Assembly: GCA_020555865.1 (NCBI GenBank) | Contig: JAJCJJ010000003.1 | Coordinates: forward strand, 186,001-250,000 | Reading direction: 5' to 3' | DNA from: a bacterium 210917-DFI.7.65 | GTDB taxonomy: Bacteria; Bacillota; Clostridia; Oscillospirales; Oscillospiraceae | Length of the DNA: 64,000 nt | In this document: positions 1-8,364 of the stretch, one piece after another | Numbering within the stretch: the first letter of the stretch is position 1 | Layout of the letters: each line of letters begins with the position of its first letter | Translations under genes and position numbers: made by a program | Notes under the pieces: model-generated | Databases searched by the model: none | What the model saw: the letters and a program-made list of their open reading frames with translations, nothing else | What the model was told of the DNA's origin: nothing

Positions 1-864
1 AACGGCGGCACGGAATACGACAGCGAGCGCTATACGCGCAACACGGAGGTGCGTCTGGAGAAGGTGCCGGTGCGGGAAGGCTATACCTTCACCGGCTGGT
101 ATGCAGACAAGGACCTGACAGAGAAAATCAGCACGATCAAAATGACCTCGAACAAGACGGTCTATGCCGGCTGGGAAGCCACTGGCGTGCCGGACTGGCT
201 CAACGGTGCGGATCATTTTGCCTATATTATCGGTGACGACGAAGGCTATGTCCGTCCGCTGGCCAACGTCACCCGTGCGGAAACGGCGGCGATTTTCTTC
301 CGGTTGCTGAAAGAGGATGTGCGGGAAGAGTATTTAACCGACCGGAGCGGCTTTGCCGATGTGGAGCAGGGAGCATGGTACAACAAGGCAGTATCCACGA
401 TGGCGGCGCTGGGGGTGGTAAAAGGGTATACTGAGGATACGTTTGCGCCCCACGAAGCCATTACCCGCGCGGAGTTTGCGGCAATCTGCGCCCGGTTCGA
501 TACCGGAACGAGCGACGGCGAGAGCAGCTTTACGGACATTTCCGGGCACTGGGCTGAAAGCGAAATCCGGCGTGCAGCGCAGCTGGGGTGGATACAGGGC
601 GACCCGGACGGACGTTTCCGCCCGAATGCGCCGATCACACGGGCGGAGGCGATGACGATCATCAACCGTGTTTTGAACCGTTTGCCGGAGGAGAAAGAAG
701 ACCTTCTGGCAGGGATGAAGGAGTGGCCGGATGCTCTTCCGGGAGCCTGGTATTACCTGGCGGTACAGGAAGCGACGAACAGCCACGCCTACGAAGGCAA
801 AGGCGAAGTTTATGAGCGCTGGACAGCGCTGAATGTAAATCCTGATTGGACAGAGTATCAATAA
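1..864 (+). CDS. S-layer homology (SLH) domain surface protein, 5' end missing
   Basis: The frame is open from base 1, so the gene starts upstream of the window and the GTG at 49 is not its true start. The visible part opens with a Listeria-Bacteroides-type repeat (GYTFTGWYADKD... KTVYAGWE, the InlB B-repeat/Flg_new fold found in surface proteins). Three SLH motifs follow, with the typical VTRAE/ITRAE cores near visible residues 85, 150 and 210. SLH domains bind pyruvylated secondary cell-wall polymer, so this is inferred to be a cell-surface protein anchored by its C-terminus. It ends about 35 bases before a good terminator hairpin. Domain identity is secure; the function of the missing N-terminal part is unknown. 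Confidence 0.88.
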   Translation, partial: NGGTEYDSERYTRNTEVRLEKVPVREGYTFTGWYADKDLTEKISTIKMTSNKTVYAGWEATGVPDWLNGADHFAYIIGDDEGYVRPLANVTRAETAAIFFRLLKEDVREEYLTDRSGFADVEQGAWYNKAVSTMAALGVVKGYTEDTFAPHEAITRAEFAAICARFDTGTSDGESSFTDISGHWAESEIRRAAQLGWIQGDPDGRFRPNAPITRAEAMTIINRVLNRLPEEKEDLLAGMKEWPDALPGAWYYLAVQEATNSHAYEGKGEVYERWTALNVNPDWTEYQ

Positions 865-898
865 AAGCGAATAGGTTGGAAGGAAGAGGATTATTTGC

Positions 899-942
899 AA
901 ACAGCCGCCCCCGTCATTTGGATGGGGCTGGCTGTTTTTTTC
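899..942 (+). terminator. Rho-independent terminator after the SLH gene
   Basis: An inverted repeat AAACAGCC...GGCTGTTT with a G/C-rich inner arm (GCCCCC/GGGG) is followed by a run of seven T. It closes the SLH gene that ends at 864. Confidence 0.8.
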
Positions 943-1024
943 TGTTGGTTGTACAGATCTATACAACATTTGGTAAAAGAATAGCGTTTTATGAAGAAGG
1001 TTCGAAAAGAAGGGGGCGGAGTCT

Positions 1025-1276
1025 TTGACGGAAATTGTTGTGGCACTGATTACGGGCGGGCTGGCATTGGCGGGAGTATTGTGGAGCAGCCATACCGCAG
1101 TTTGCCGAATGCACAGCGAAGTGGAAAAGGCGCAGGCTATTACCAATACAAAATTGGAGGAATTGACGCGCGAGGTGCGGGAGCATAACCATTTTGCACA
1201 ACGTATGCCGGTGGTGGAAGAACAGATCAAGGTCATAAACCATAGGATCGGGGATCTGGAAAACTATCATAAATAG
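1025..1276 (+). CDS. small phage-type membrane/coiled-coil protein
   Basis: An 83-residue protein from a TTG start; the purine-rich stretch GGGGGCGGAG lies about 5-8 bases upstream and no in-frame ATG fits. Residues 4-20 (VVALITGGLALAGVLW) form one N-terminal membrane segment, followed by a charged helical part (EELTREVREHNHFAQRMPVVEEQIKVINHRIGDLE). This layout, one TM helix plus a short coiled coil, resembles small proteins coded next to lysis genes in Firmicutes phages (XhlA-like), but no phage module surrounds it. It stands between two SLH genes. I read it as a stray phage-derived or membrane-associated small gene; the exact role is unknown. Confidence 0.6.
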   Translation: MTEIVVALITGGLALAGVLWSSHTAVCRMHSEVEKAQAITNTKLEELTREVREHNHFAQRMPVVEEQIKVINHRIGDLENYHK

Positions 1277-1752
1277 TTCCTTCCGGTCGTTCGCGCTGTG
1301 TTTGTTGCGTTCCGTGCTTGTTTTCATTGGGAGCATGTAAACATGATCTGCATTTAGGTAGAACTGTTTAGAGGCCGCTTATAGGGCGGCCTTTTGAGCG
1401 CTAAGATGCAATCAGTGCGAGTCTCAAAAAACGAACCAGATTTTTCCAGCCGCTGTCTACCCTGTCTACCGGATGTCTACCCAAATGGGAAAGGAAAACA
1501 ACTGGGGGATAAGAGATGGAGGGAAAGCGGAGGCAGCGCCTGCCGGCGAAATGTCTACCAAATTGAAAGACCATACGTTTTGCAATCCCCGGAAAGGCCG
1601 CTGTGGTGCGGCTTTCCGGGGATTTTACTTTACGGTCAAAGAGGTGCTATGCGGTATTTATGAACCGGCATTTTAGAGGAAAAACGGGTTATTTGTGCCA
1701 AGTTGGATCACTTTTTGGAGCAAAACGATCAAAAAAGGAGGACTACCGAACC
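1277..1752. other. 475-bp gene-free stretch with two hairpins and short direct repeats
   Basis: No convincing gene. Two terminator-like hairpins are visible: AGGCCGC/GCGGCCT at 1372-1392 followed by TTTT, and AATCCCCGGAAAG/CTTTCCGGGGATT at 1584-1624 followed by TT. The octamer TGTCTACC occurs four times, at 1454, 1463, 1474 and 1552. The ORFs here lack ribosome binding sites and look random. The 3' end holds the strong AAAGGAGG site of the next gene at about 1735-1742. Confidence 0.55.
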
Positions 1753-4194
1753 ATGAAGAATCTGAAAAAGGTTCTGTCCCTGGTGTTGGCGCTGGCCATG
1801 GCATTGAGCCTGATGACCGCCGCCTTCGCCGCGGACGCGAGTGACTACAAGGATTACAATGAAGTCACCTACAAAGAAGCAGTTGATGTTATGACTGCCG
1901 CCGGCGTGTTCAACGGCAGCGACAGCGGAAACTTCAACCCCACGGACACGCTGAACCGTGAGCAGGCTGCGAAGATCATTACCTACATGCTGCTGGGCCA
2001 GAAGGAAGCTGACAAGCTGACGGCCACTGTGGCGCCCTATGCCGACGTGGCAGCCAACCGCTGGAGCGCAGGCGCGATTGCCTACTGCACCAACGAGGGC
2101 ATCATTGCCGGCGACGGCAACGGCAAGTTTAACCCCACTGACAAGGTGCTGGGCGTACAGTTTGCCAAGATGCTGCTGGTGGCCCTGGGCTATGATCCCC
2201 AGATCGAGCAGCTGGTGGGCAACAGTTGGGCCATCAACATTTCCAAGCTGGCCATCACTGCCGGCCTGGCGGATGACCTGGATATCTCCCTGAACAGTGC
2301 CCTGACCCGTGAGCAGGCTGCTCAGATGGCGTTCAACGCCATGACCGCAAGAATGGTGGACTACACCGGCGGCACTAACATCACCACGCCGGATGGCACC
2401 ACCATTGTGGTGGATGCGGATCGTTACTATGTGGGTCATACCACGACCACCGGTTATCGCATGGATGTGGCCAACGACGAGTACACGCAGTTCTGCGAGC
2501 AGTATGCTTCCAAGCTGAAGCTGAACAAGGGCAGCAGCGACGATCTGGACCGCCCCTCCAACGAGTGGGTGTTCGAGAACAAGTCCATCGGCACCTATGC
2601 GCAGAAGGCCGCTGTGGTCTACACCGCTGACATGAATACCGACAGCGGCAAAAAGACCGTCAAAAACGATCTGAAGAATTATTATTATGGCAACACCAAC
2701 GACGCCGGTCTGTCTTCTACTGGTAACGTAAGTGCTGTTTCCAACATCGACAGCTCCGACGAGGTTGCCGCTCTGACTGAAAACGGCCGCAGCGTGGAGA
2801 TCTATGTGACCGACAATGTCATCACTGACATTGTGGCCATTGATTCCAAGCTGGTCGAGGTCAAGAAGGTCGCGAAAGACGAGGTTACGCTGACCGGCGG
2901 CGCCAATAAAATTGAAGACGATCACGACCTGTTTGCCTTCTTCTCCGATCTGGAAAAGGATGACGAAGTTGTTGTGGTGCTTGATGACAACAACGATGTA
3001 GTCGAGGCTTATGAGCCTGAGTATGTCACCGGCAAGTACACCAAGAACAAGGGTTCCGGCGATACTACCGAGTACACCATCGGCGGCGAAGTCTATCAGA
3101 AGGCGAAGGGTGCTACCGGTTTGAGCGACGGCGATATTGGCAACACCTACACCCTGACGCTGGATCAGTATGGCTACATCCTGAATGTGGACGATGAGGA
3201 CGTGGCGGACGACGTGTACGCCTTTGTTCTGGACTACAGCGCAGACAAGAACCGCGGCGAGTATGATTACGCCCTGAAGCTGCTGTTCACCGACGGCACC
3301 ACCAAATGGGTCGACGTCTCCGAAGTCAACGACGATGTCGTGGCGGATGGTGATGTGGATGAGAGCGATCTGTCCGCTTTGAAGGATCAGTTTGTTTCCT
3401 TCTCCGAGAAGGACGGCGAGTACGATGTTACCACTGAGACTGCTACTGCGGTTAACGGTACCATCACCAAGGGCGATTCCACCATTTTCGCCAACAAGAC
3501 GGCTTCCAGCAAGACCATCTTCCTGGTGAAGAAAGACGGCGCTTACACCGTTTACACCGGCATCAAGAACGTTCCCAGCATGGATGTGGAATCCGGCGAA
3601 GGCTTTGCTCTGCTGGATGGCTCCGTGGCCAAGATCGTTGTGGTCAACAAGAGCGCTTCCACCAGCAACGAGGATCAGGTGTTCATCTATGATACCGCTT
3701 CTCAGGGTACCGAGAAGGACGGCAGCACTGTAATCAAGTATTACAATGCACTGGTGAATGGTGAGGATACCACCATCGGCATCAGCGATACGACCTTCAA
3801 TGGCAGCCCTGCTGTGGGCCTGTATGTGAATAACTCCTACACGGATGAGTACATCTCCGCTATGGGCGACAAGTTTGATGCTGCTGCAACTGACACGGCT
3901 ACTGTGATTGTGACCGATCAGGCTGCTGAAGGCCTGAGCGATGTAACGCTGAAGAATGGCATTGTGACGATTGATGCAACTGCTGAAAAGACCTATGTGA
4001 CGGCGGACGAGTTCAACTCCTACATCGTCAAGGGCAGCTCTGCAGAAGTGGAAGATCTGGCTCTGGACAGCGACAGCACCTTTGGTGCAAGCGGTTCCGA
4101 GGGCTATGCCCTGGCTGCCGGCGACTACGTCATTGTTGTTCTGGACGACGATAACTACATCACCGATCTGTATGTGTTCGATGCAACTGTGTAA
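1753..4194 (+). CDS. large secreted SLH-domain protein
   Basis: 813 residues. The start is the ATG at 1753, 10 bases after AAAGGAGG, and it gives a clean signal peptide (MKNLKKVLSLVLALAMALSLM, cleavage near AFA-AD at 26-27). An upstream in-frame ATG at 1642 would have no ribosome site. Three SLH motifs lie at about residues 30-85, 95-150 and 158-200 (LNREQAAK, LGVQFAKM, LTREQAAQ). The remaining 600 residues are Asp-, Thr- and Val-rich with repeated beta-strand-like segments and many DDD/DDN clusters that could bind calcium. This is typical of an abundant S-layer or surface protein of Clostridia. The gene is monocistronic, bounded by a strong terminator. The receptor or ligand role of the C-terminal part is unknown. 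Confidence 0.88.
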   Translation: MKNLKKVLSLVLALAMALSLMTAAFAADASDYKDYNEVTYKEAVDVMTAAGVFNGSDSGNFNPTDTLNREQAAKIITYMLLGQKEADKLTATVAPYADVAANRWSAGAIAYCTNEGIIAGDGNGKFNPTDKVLGVQFAKMLLVALGYDPQIEQLVGNSWAINISKLAITAGLADDLDISLNSALTREQAAQMAFNAMTARMVDYTGGTNITTPDGTTIVVDADRYYVGHTTTTGYRMDVANDEYTQFCEQYASKLKLNKGSSDDLDRPSNEWVFENKSIGTYAQKAAVVYTADMNTDSGKKTVKNDLKNYYYGNTNDAGLSSTGNVSAVSNIDSSDEVAALTENGRSVEIYVTDNVITDIVAIDSKLVEVKKVAKDEVTLTGGANKIEDDHDLFAFFSDLEKDDEVVVVLDDNNDVVEAYEPEYVTGKYTKNKGSGDTTEYTIGGEVYQKAKGATGLSDGDIGNTYTLTLDQYGYILNVDDEDVADDVYAFVLDYSADKNRGEYDYALKLLFTDGTTKWVDVSEVNDDVVADGDVDESDLSALKDQFVSFSEKDGEYDVTTETATAVNGTITKGDSTIFANKTASSKTIFLVKKDGAYTVYTGIKNVPSMDVESGEGFALLDGSVAKIVVVNKSASTSNEDQVFIYDTASQGTEKDGSTVIKYYNALVNGEDTTIGISDTTFNGSPAVGLYVNNSYTDEYISAMGDKFDAAATDTATVIVTDQAAEGLSDVTLKNGIVTIDATAEKTYVTADEFNSYIVKGSSAEVEDLALDSDSTFGASGSEGYALAAGDYVIVVLDDDNYITDLYVFDATV

Positions 4195-4229
4195 TTGAAA
4201 CTTTGGGTTTCTATTACAAGGTAATTTCC

Positions 4230-4266
4230 AAAAAGACCTCCGGGCAGCGCCCGGAGGTCTTTTTTG
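4230..4266. terminator. strong terminator, probably bidirectional
   Basis: Near-perfect hairpin AAAAAGACCTCCGGGC / GCCCGGAGGTCTTTTTT. The T-run on the + strand serves the SLH gene; the complementary T-run on the - strand can serve the convergent gene that ends at 4283. Confidence 0.9.
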
Positions 4267-4282
4267 GTCGAGAGCTGGCAGG

Positions 4283-4849
4283 TCAATGCATCCCCCACAC
4301 CGCAATGCGGCAGCCAGGACGGAAGGCACTGCCTTTTGTGGCCACCGATAACTGGGCCAGCTCCTGATAGGGTACATTCAGTATGCTGTAGCAGAAGCCG
4401 TAAGCGCCGATGGACACGGCCCGCACATCGGTGTCCGGCTCACCCATGGGCAGCAGAAAGATGCGGCCGGGTGCTCTGGTTTCCGGGGCGGCTTCCGTTT
4501 GCAGGGTGGTTATGAAAAAAGGTGTGCTGGAGGAGCCGCCCATTATGCTGGTGTACCGCCCGCCGCCGTTGAGGGATACCTCTCCGTTGCCGCCGTTTCC
4601 ATTGATCAGGCGCAGGTCAATCCGCACGATCTGCCAGTTCGCCCAGTCGATGCTGGGCAGGTCGTACAACAGGGTGTGAACGGATTCTGTGGTAACCGTT
4701 TCCGCCAGCTTGGTAAAGCACGGCTGGGCCTTGATCTCCGCCAGCGCTGCGTCCACTTTCTGATTGTCCGCATTAAAATCCTCCCGCAGCACACGGTCGA
4801 CGGCGTCCCACTGGTTTAATTGATAATGTTTTGTATAATTCAAATTCAT
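4283..4849 (-). CDS. phage tail-fibre-like protein, isolated
   Basis: 188 residues. The N-terminus (MNLNYTKHYQLNQWDAVDRV, then FNADNQKVDAAL) is the kind of short 'HYxLNQW...DFNxDNxKIDxAL' module found at the start of tail or baseplate-associated proteins of Firmicutes prophages. The rest is a Gly/Ser-rich beta region (NGNGGNGEVSLNGGG, SIMGGSSSTPF) with no catalytic motif. The ATG at 4849 follows GGAG with short spacing. No other structural phage gene is present, so this is either a relic, a moron gene, or a host surface protein using a phage-like module. The phage-like call rests on pattern memory and is only moderately sure. Confidence 0.6.
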   Translation of the reverse strand: MNLNYTKHYQLNQWDAVDRVLREDFNADNQKVDAALAEIKAQPCFTKLAETVTTESVHTLLYDLPSIDWANWQIVRIDLRLINGNGGNGEVSLNGGGRYTSIMGGSSSTPFFITTLQTEAAPETRAPGRIFLLPMGEPDTDVRAVSIGAYGFCYSILNVPYQELAQLSVATKGSAFRPGCRIAVWGMH

Positions 4850-4886
4850 TTCTCCATTTCGTAGCTGAAATTACAGGCCGTTGTGC

Positions 4887-4915
4887 AAAAAGGCCCTGCA
4901 CAAGTAGTGCAGGGC
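4887..4915 (-). terminator. hairpin with U-run in the 5' leader of the tail-like gene
   Basis: Perfect 9-bp stem GCCCTGCAC/GTGCAGGGC with a 5-base loop. Read on the - strand it is followed by TTTTT, so it looks like an intrinsic terminator about 40 bases before the start codon at 4849. No - strand gene lies upstream, so it may act as a leader attenuator or as a barrier to antisense transcription from the dnaD side. Confidence 0.55.
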
Positions 4916-4995
4916 AGGGCAAATGTTGTATGCCGCTGTGCAACCGGAGGAACAATTTCTGCACAGCAGAGCCGGGGCGGCGGCTACATTTCCTG

Positions 4996-5024
4996 TTGAG
5001 AATCCAGCGCGAATCGTGTACAAT
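4996..5024 (+). promoter_or_regulatory. sigma-A promoter of the dnaD-dnaC pair
   Basis: TTGAGA (4996-5001), 17-base spacer, TACAAT (5019-5024). It lies 45 bases before the GTG start at 5070. Confidence 0.7.
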
Positions 5025-5069
5025 AAAGAGCGATCGAGACAATGAGGCGCGAAAGGAGGCGCAGAAACG

Positions 5070-6038
5070 GTGGAATATGCATTGCAGCTGAAAGAGAGCG
5101 ACGTGCTGACGCTGCCGCGCGCTCAGGTGCGCGCCCTGCTGCGCAGCGGCGACGGCAGCGCGGCCCTGCTGTATCTGTTTCTGGCCGAAGCCGGCGGGGA
5201 AAAGAAGGAGACGGAGATCTGCGCGGCGCTGCACTGGTCGTCGGCGGATTTGTCCGCCGCGGTGGAACGCCTGCGCGCGCTGGGCCTGCTGGGGGAGACG
5301 CGGAAGGTGGAAGAGCCGCTCAGCGCGCCGCCGGAGCGGGCGCGCACGCCGTACAGCCGCAGCGACATCGCCGCGGCGTTGGAGCAGGACGCTTCCTTTG
5401 CCGCCCTGCGTCAGGCGGTGGGCGAAAAGCTCTGCCGGCTGATGACAGAGAAGGACGACGATATGCTGCTGGGACTGTACAGCGATCTGGGACTGGGGGC
5501 CGACGTGATTTTTTCGCTGGTGGGTCACTGCGTGGAGCGCACCGAGCGGCGTTACGGCCCTGGCCGCCGGCCCACCATGCGCCAGGTGGAAAAAGAAGGC
5601 TACCGCTGGAAGCGGCTGGGGCTGGTAAGCGCGGAGCTGGTGGAGGAATATTTGAAGGACTATGCCCGCCGGCAGCAGATTATGCCGCAGATGATGGAGG
5701 CGCTGCGTCTGGGCAGCCGGGATCCGGTGAACCGCGAGTCCACTTTTTTGGAACGGTGGATCGAATGGGGGTTTCCGCCTGATGTGGTGGAATACGCCTA
5801 TGAAATCACTATATTCAAATGTGGTAAGCTGGAGTGGCGTTATCTGGATGGTATTTTAAGAGATCTGCACAAAAAGGGATTACATTCGCTGGAAGAAATC
5901 AGCGCCAAAGACAAGCCGCCCCAGACCGGGCGGAGCGAGGCGGCGGGACGGCGCAGAACCGGTTCCGGCCGGGCCGCCGCCGTGGAGGAAAACGACGCCT
6001 GGATGGACGCCTATCTCAAGGAAATGGACGGGCAGTAA
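5070..6038 (+). CDS. DnaD-domain primosomal/replication protein
   Basis: 322 residues from GTG 5070, 10 bases after AAAGGAGGC; an overlapping long ORF starting at 5042 in another frame is a shadow. The N-terminal winged-helix part (residues 1-90, TEICAALHWSSADLSAAVERLRALGLL) resembles DnaD/DnaB N-domains. Two DnaD C-terminal-type repeats follow at about 95-175 and 190-275 (the second carries FLERWIEWGFPPDVVEYAYEITIFKCGKLEWRYLDGIL in the family pattern, YL/GIL at its end). The tail after 285 is Arg- and Gly-rich and probably contacts DNA. DnaD-like proteins act with helicase loaders in restart and initiation. The downstream DnaC-like ATPase, 12 bases away, fits that partnership. Confidence 0.85.
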   Translation: MEYALQLKESDVLTLPRAQVRALLRSGDGSAALLYLFLAEAGGEKKETEICAALHWSSADLSAAVERLRALGLLGETRKVEEPLSAPPERARTPYSRSDIAAALEQDASFAALRQAVGEKLCRLMTEKDDDMLLGLYSDLGLGADVIFSLVGHCVERTERRYGPGRRPTMRQVEKEGYRWKRLGLVSAELVEEYLKDYARRQQIMPQMMEALRLGSRDPVNRESTFLERWIEWGFPPDVVEYAYEITIFKCGKLEWRYLDGILRDLHKKGLHSLEEISAKDKPPQTGRSEAAGRRRTGSGRAAAVEENDAWMDAYLKEMDGQ

Positions 6039-6050
6039 GGAGGAAAGGGC

Positions 6051-7064
6051 ATGGCATACGACGGAAAGGTCCTGGCGCGGGCCAGAGACCGCTATGAAAC
6101 GGAAAAGGAACGCCGCCGTGCAGACTTCCGCCGGCAGCGCGCTGAGATTTATGCCCGCGTGCCCCGCCTGGTACAGATCGACGCGCAGCTGCGCGGCACC
6201 GTAAGCCGCACCATCGCGGCGGCTCTGCGCAGCGGGCAGGATCCGGCCGCCCGGGTGGCGGCGCTGAAGGAAGAAAACCTGGCGCTGCAGAAAGAGCGCG
6301 CGGCGCAGCTGGAGCAGGCGGGGTATCCTCCGGATGCGCTGACGGAGCAGCCGGCGTGTCCGGCGTGCGGCGACACGGGGTATGGGCCGGACGGCGCCAT
6401 GTGTACATGTCTGCGTGCATATTATGTGGAAGAACAGAACCGGGAGCTGTCCAAATTGCTGAACATCGGCGCCCAGAGCTTTGAAACCTTTTCGCTGGAC
6501 TATTATCCCCGGGAGTACCGGGAAGATTGCCACAAGGTGCCCTATGAGCATATGGAAAAGGTGGCGCGCATCTGCCGGCAGTACGCGGCGGGCTTTGGCC
6601 GCCCCGGCGCGGTGCGCAACCTGTTTTTGACCGGCGATCCGGGGCTGGGCAAAACTTTTTTGTCCGCCTGTATCGCCCGGGAGGTATCCAAGAGCGGCTT
6701 CTCCGTGGTCTATGACACGGCGACCCACGTGTTTTCCCAGTTTGAAACCAACAAGTTCCGCCGCTTCGGTGAAGAGGAGCAGGAGGAGGCGGCTGCCGAC
6801 GTGCGGCGGTATCTGGAGTGCGATCTGCTGATCGTGGACGATCTGGGCACAGAGCTGGTGACGCCCTTTGTGCAGGATGCGCTCTATCAGCTGATCAACG
6901 GCCGCATCGTGGCGGAAAAGCGCACAATTATCAATTCCAATCTGGATGAAAAAGGAATCCGTCAGCGCTATTCGCCGCAGATTGCCTCGCGCCTGGGCGG
7001 AGAATATTACACCCTCGTTTTTGTGGGGGACGATATCCGGAAGATCCGGCAGAGGCGAATCTGA
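6051..7064 (+). CDS. DnaC/DnaI-like helicase loader ATPase
   Basis: 337 residues, ATG after GGAGGAAAGGGC. The N-terminal half is a charged helical region with a Cys cluster (CPACGDTGY...CTC at about 102-123), a likely zinc site typical of Clostridia DnaC-like loaders. The AAA+ domain has Walker A GDPGLGKT at 195-202, Walker B LLIVDDLG with D263-D264, and an arginine-finger-type SNLDEKGIRQRYSPQIASRL segment. Such proteins load the replicative helicase onto DNA. It is translated right behind the DnaD-domain gene and very likely forms one operon with it. Assignment is firm at family level; whether it is the essential loader or an accessory copy cannot be told from this window. Confidence 0.88.
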   Translation: MAYDGKVLARARDRYETEKERRRADFRRQRAEIYARVPRLVQIDAQLRGTVSRTIAAALRSGQDPAARVAALKEENLALQKERAAQLEQAGYPPDALTEQPACPACGDTGYGPDGAMCTCLRAYYVEEQNRELSKLLNIGAQSFETFSLDYYPREYREDCHKVPYEHMEKVARICRQYAAGFGRPGAVRNLFLTGDPGLGKTFLSACIAREVSKSGFSVVYDTATHVFSQFETNKFRRFGEEEQEEAAADVRRYLECDLLIVDDLGTELVTPFVQDALYQLINGRIVAEKRTIINSNLDEKGIRQRYSPQIASRLGGEYYTLVFVGDDIRKIRQRRI

Positions 7065-7137
7065 AAAACGCCGTGCTGCTGCGCTTTGACGGACGGCAAA
7101 AGCAAAATGAAACCACATGGAAACAGGCGAATGGCAC

Positions 7138-8304
7138 ATGAAAGCAACGATTGAGTCCAAAGACATTTTTTTCATCCTGGCGGCCAGTTTCTGCTTTATG
7201 GCCAGTCCCATGCTGGTGACACCGCTGATCACCGGCTTTTCCGGCAGCATCGGCGCTTCGGCAGCGCTGATGGGGATCATTGGCGGGCTGACGAACCTGT
7301 GCTCGCTGCTTTGCCGCCCGCTGGTGGGGAATCTGGCCGATCGCGTCAGCAAATACCGGATGTGCTTTTTGGGCGCGGGGCTGGCGGCGCTGGCCTGCGT
7401 GGGGTATATTGCGGCGTTCCACCCGGGGCTTGTGATTGCAGCGCGCGTGGTGAACGGTGTGGGCTATGCCTGCTCTTCGGTGTGCGTCTCTACCTGGCTG
7501 TCCAATTTGCTGCCCAAAGAGAAAATCGGTTCAGGCATGGGTTTTTACGGCATGATGAACGCCTTGGCCATGGCGGTGGCCCCTGCCATCGGTATCAGTG
7601 TCTATCATGTGCTGGGCTACCACGCGGCCTTTGGCGCTGCGTTGGCGTTTGCCCTGGGGGCGGCGCTGCTGATTCAGTTTGTGAAGGACAAAGGCCTTCC
7701 GGAACCGGCGCGCACCGCGGCGGAGCCGCAGCAAGAGAAAGCGCGCGTGCACATTGTAGACGGCCGGGTGCTGCCCATTGCCCTCATCGTTATGCTCTTT
7801 GCCATCCCGTACTGCGCCACGCAATCCTTTTTGATCAGCTATGTGCAGGCGCGGGCGATCAGTGTGAGCGTCAGTTTGTATTTTCCCATGTACGCTGCCG
7901 TGCTGCTTCTTCTGCGGCTTTTTCTGAAAAGCTGGTTTGACCGCCTGCCTTTCCGGGTATTCCTGGCCGGCGGCCTGGCCAGCGCCCTGGCGGGCATGTT
8001 ATGCTTGGGGTGGATGCACAGCAATGTGCAGATGTTTTTCGCCGCGGCTTTCATGGCGGGCGGCTACGGCATCATGTGCTCGGTGAGCCAGTCCACGGCG
8101 ATGCTGCTGGCGGACAAGGAGCAGCGCGGCCTGGCCAACAGCACCTATTACATCGGTCTGGACCTAGGTATGACGCTGGGGCCTGCCATCGGCGGCATGC
8201 TCTACGGCCATGTGCCCATCGCTCTGTTTTATCCGGTGCTGCTGATTACGCTGCCCCTGGCGGCGCTGGTGTATTTCATATGCCGCAGGTACAGCGGGAT
8301 TTAA
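7138..8304 (+). CDS. major facilitator superfamily (MFS) transporter
   Basis: 388 residues. I choose ATG 7138 over ATG 7117 because AGGCGA precedes it at proper distance. The protein is built of about 12 hydrophobic segments with the MFS loop 2-3 signature GNLADRVSKYRMC near residue 65 and a long central cytoplasmic loop (KDKGLPEPARTAAEPQQEKARVH). The fold fits drug/H+ antiporters or sugar-efflux MFS proteins. No neighbouring gene suggests a substrate, so none is named. It lies 73 bases after the DnaC-like gene and ends just before a good terminator, so it could be read through from that operon. Confidence 0.82.
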   Translation: MKATIESKDIFFILAASFCFMASPMLVTPLITGFSGSIGASAALMGIIGGLTNLCSLLCRPLVGNLADRVSKYRMCFLGAGLAALACVGYIAAFHPGLVIAARVVNGVGYACSSVCVSTWLSNLLPKEKIGSGMGFYGMMNALAMAVAPAIGISVYHVLGYHAAFGAALAFALGAALLIQFVKDKGLPEPARTAAEPQQEKARVHIVDGRVLPIALIVMLFAIPYCATQSFLISYVQARAISVSVSLYFPMYAAVLLLLRLFLKSWFDRLPFRVFLAGGLASALAGMLCLGWMHSNVQMFFAAAFMAGGYGIMCSVSQSTAMLLADKEQRGLANSTYYIGLDLGMTLGPAIGGMLYGHVPIALFYPVLLITLPLAALVYFICRRYSGI

Positions 8305-8308
8305 GAGA

Positions 8309-8345
8309 AAAAGAACGGCTCCCTATGTGGGAACCGTTCTTTTTT
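8309..8345. terminator. bidirectional terminator between convergent genes
   Basis: Stem AAGAACGG-CTCCC / GGG-CCGTTCTT with T6 on the + strand and T-rich TTTTTCTC on the - strand. It separates the MFS gene from the convergent HAD gene. Confidence 0.8.
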
Positions 8346-8364
8346 GGCATGAAACAGAGGGCGG

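Noticed and set aside
1394..1676. Two frames of 67-89 codons before the large SLH gene
   Set aside because: No ribosome sites, odd composition, and they run over a terminator-like hairpin at 1584-1624.
1729..4377. An 882-codon - strand frame opposite the large SLH gene
   Set aside because: Shadow of the SLH gene; it crosses two terminators and has no start signal.
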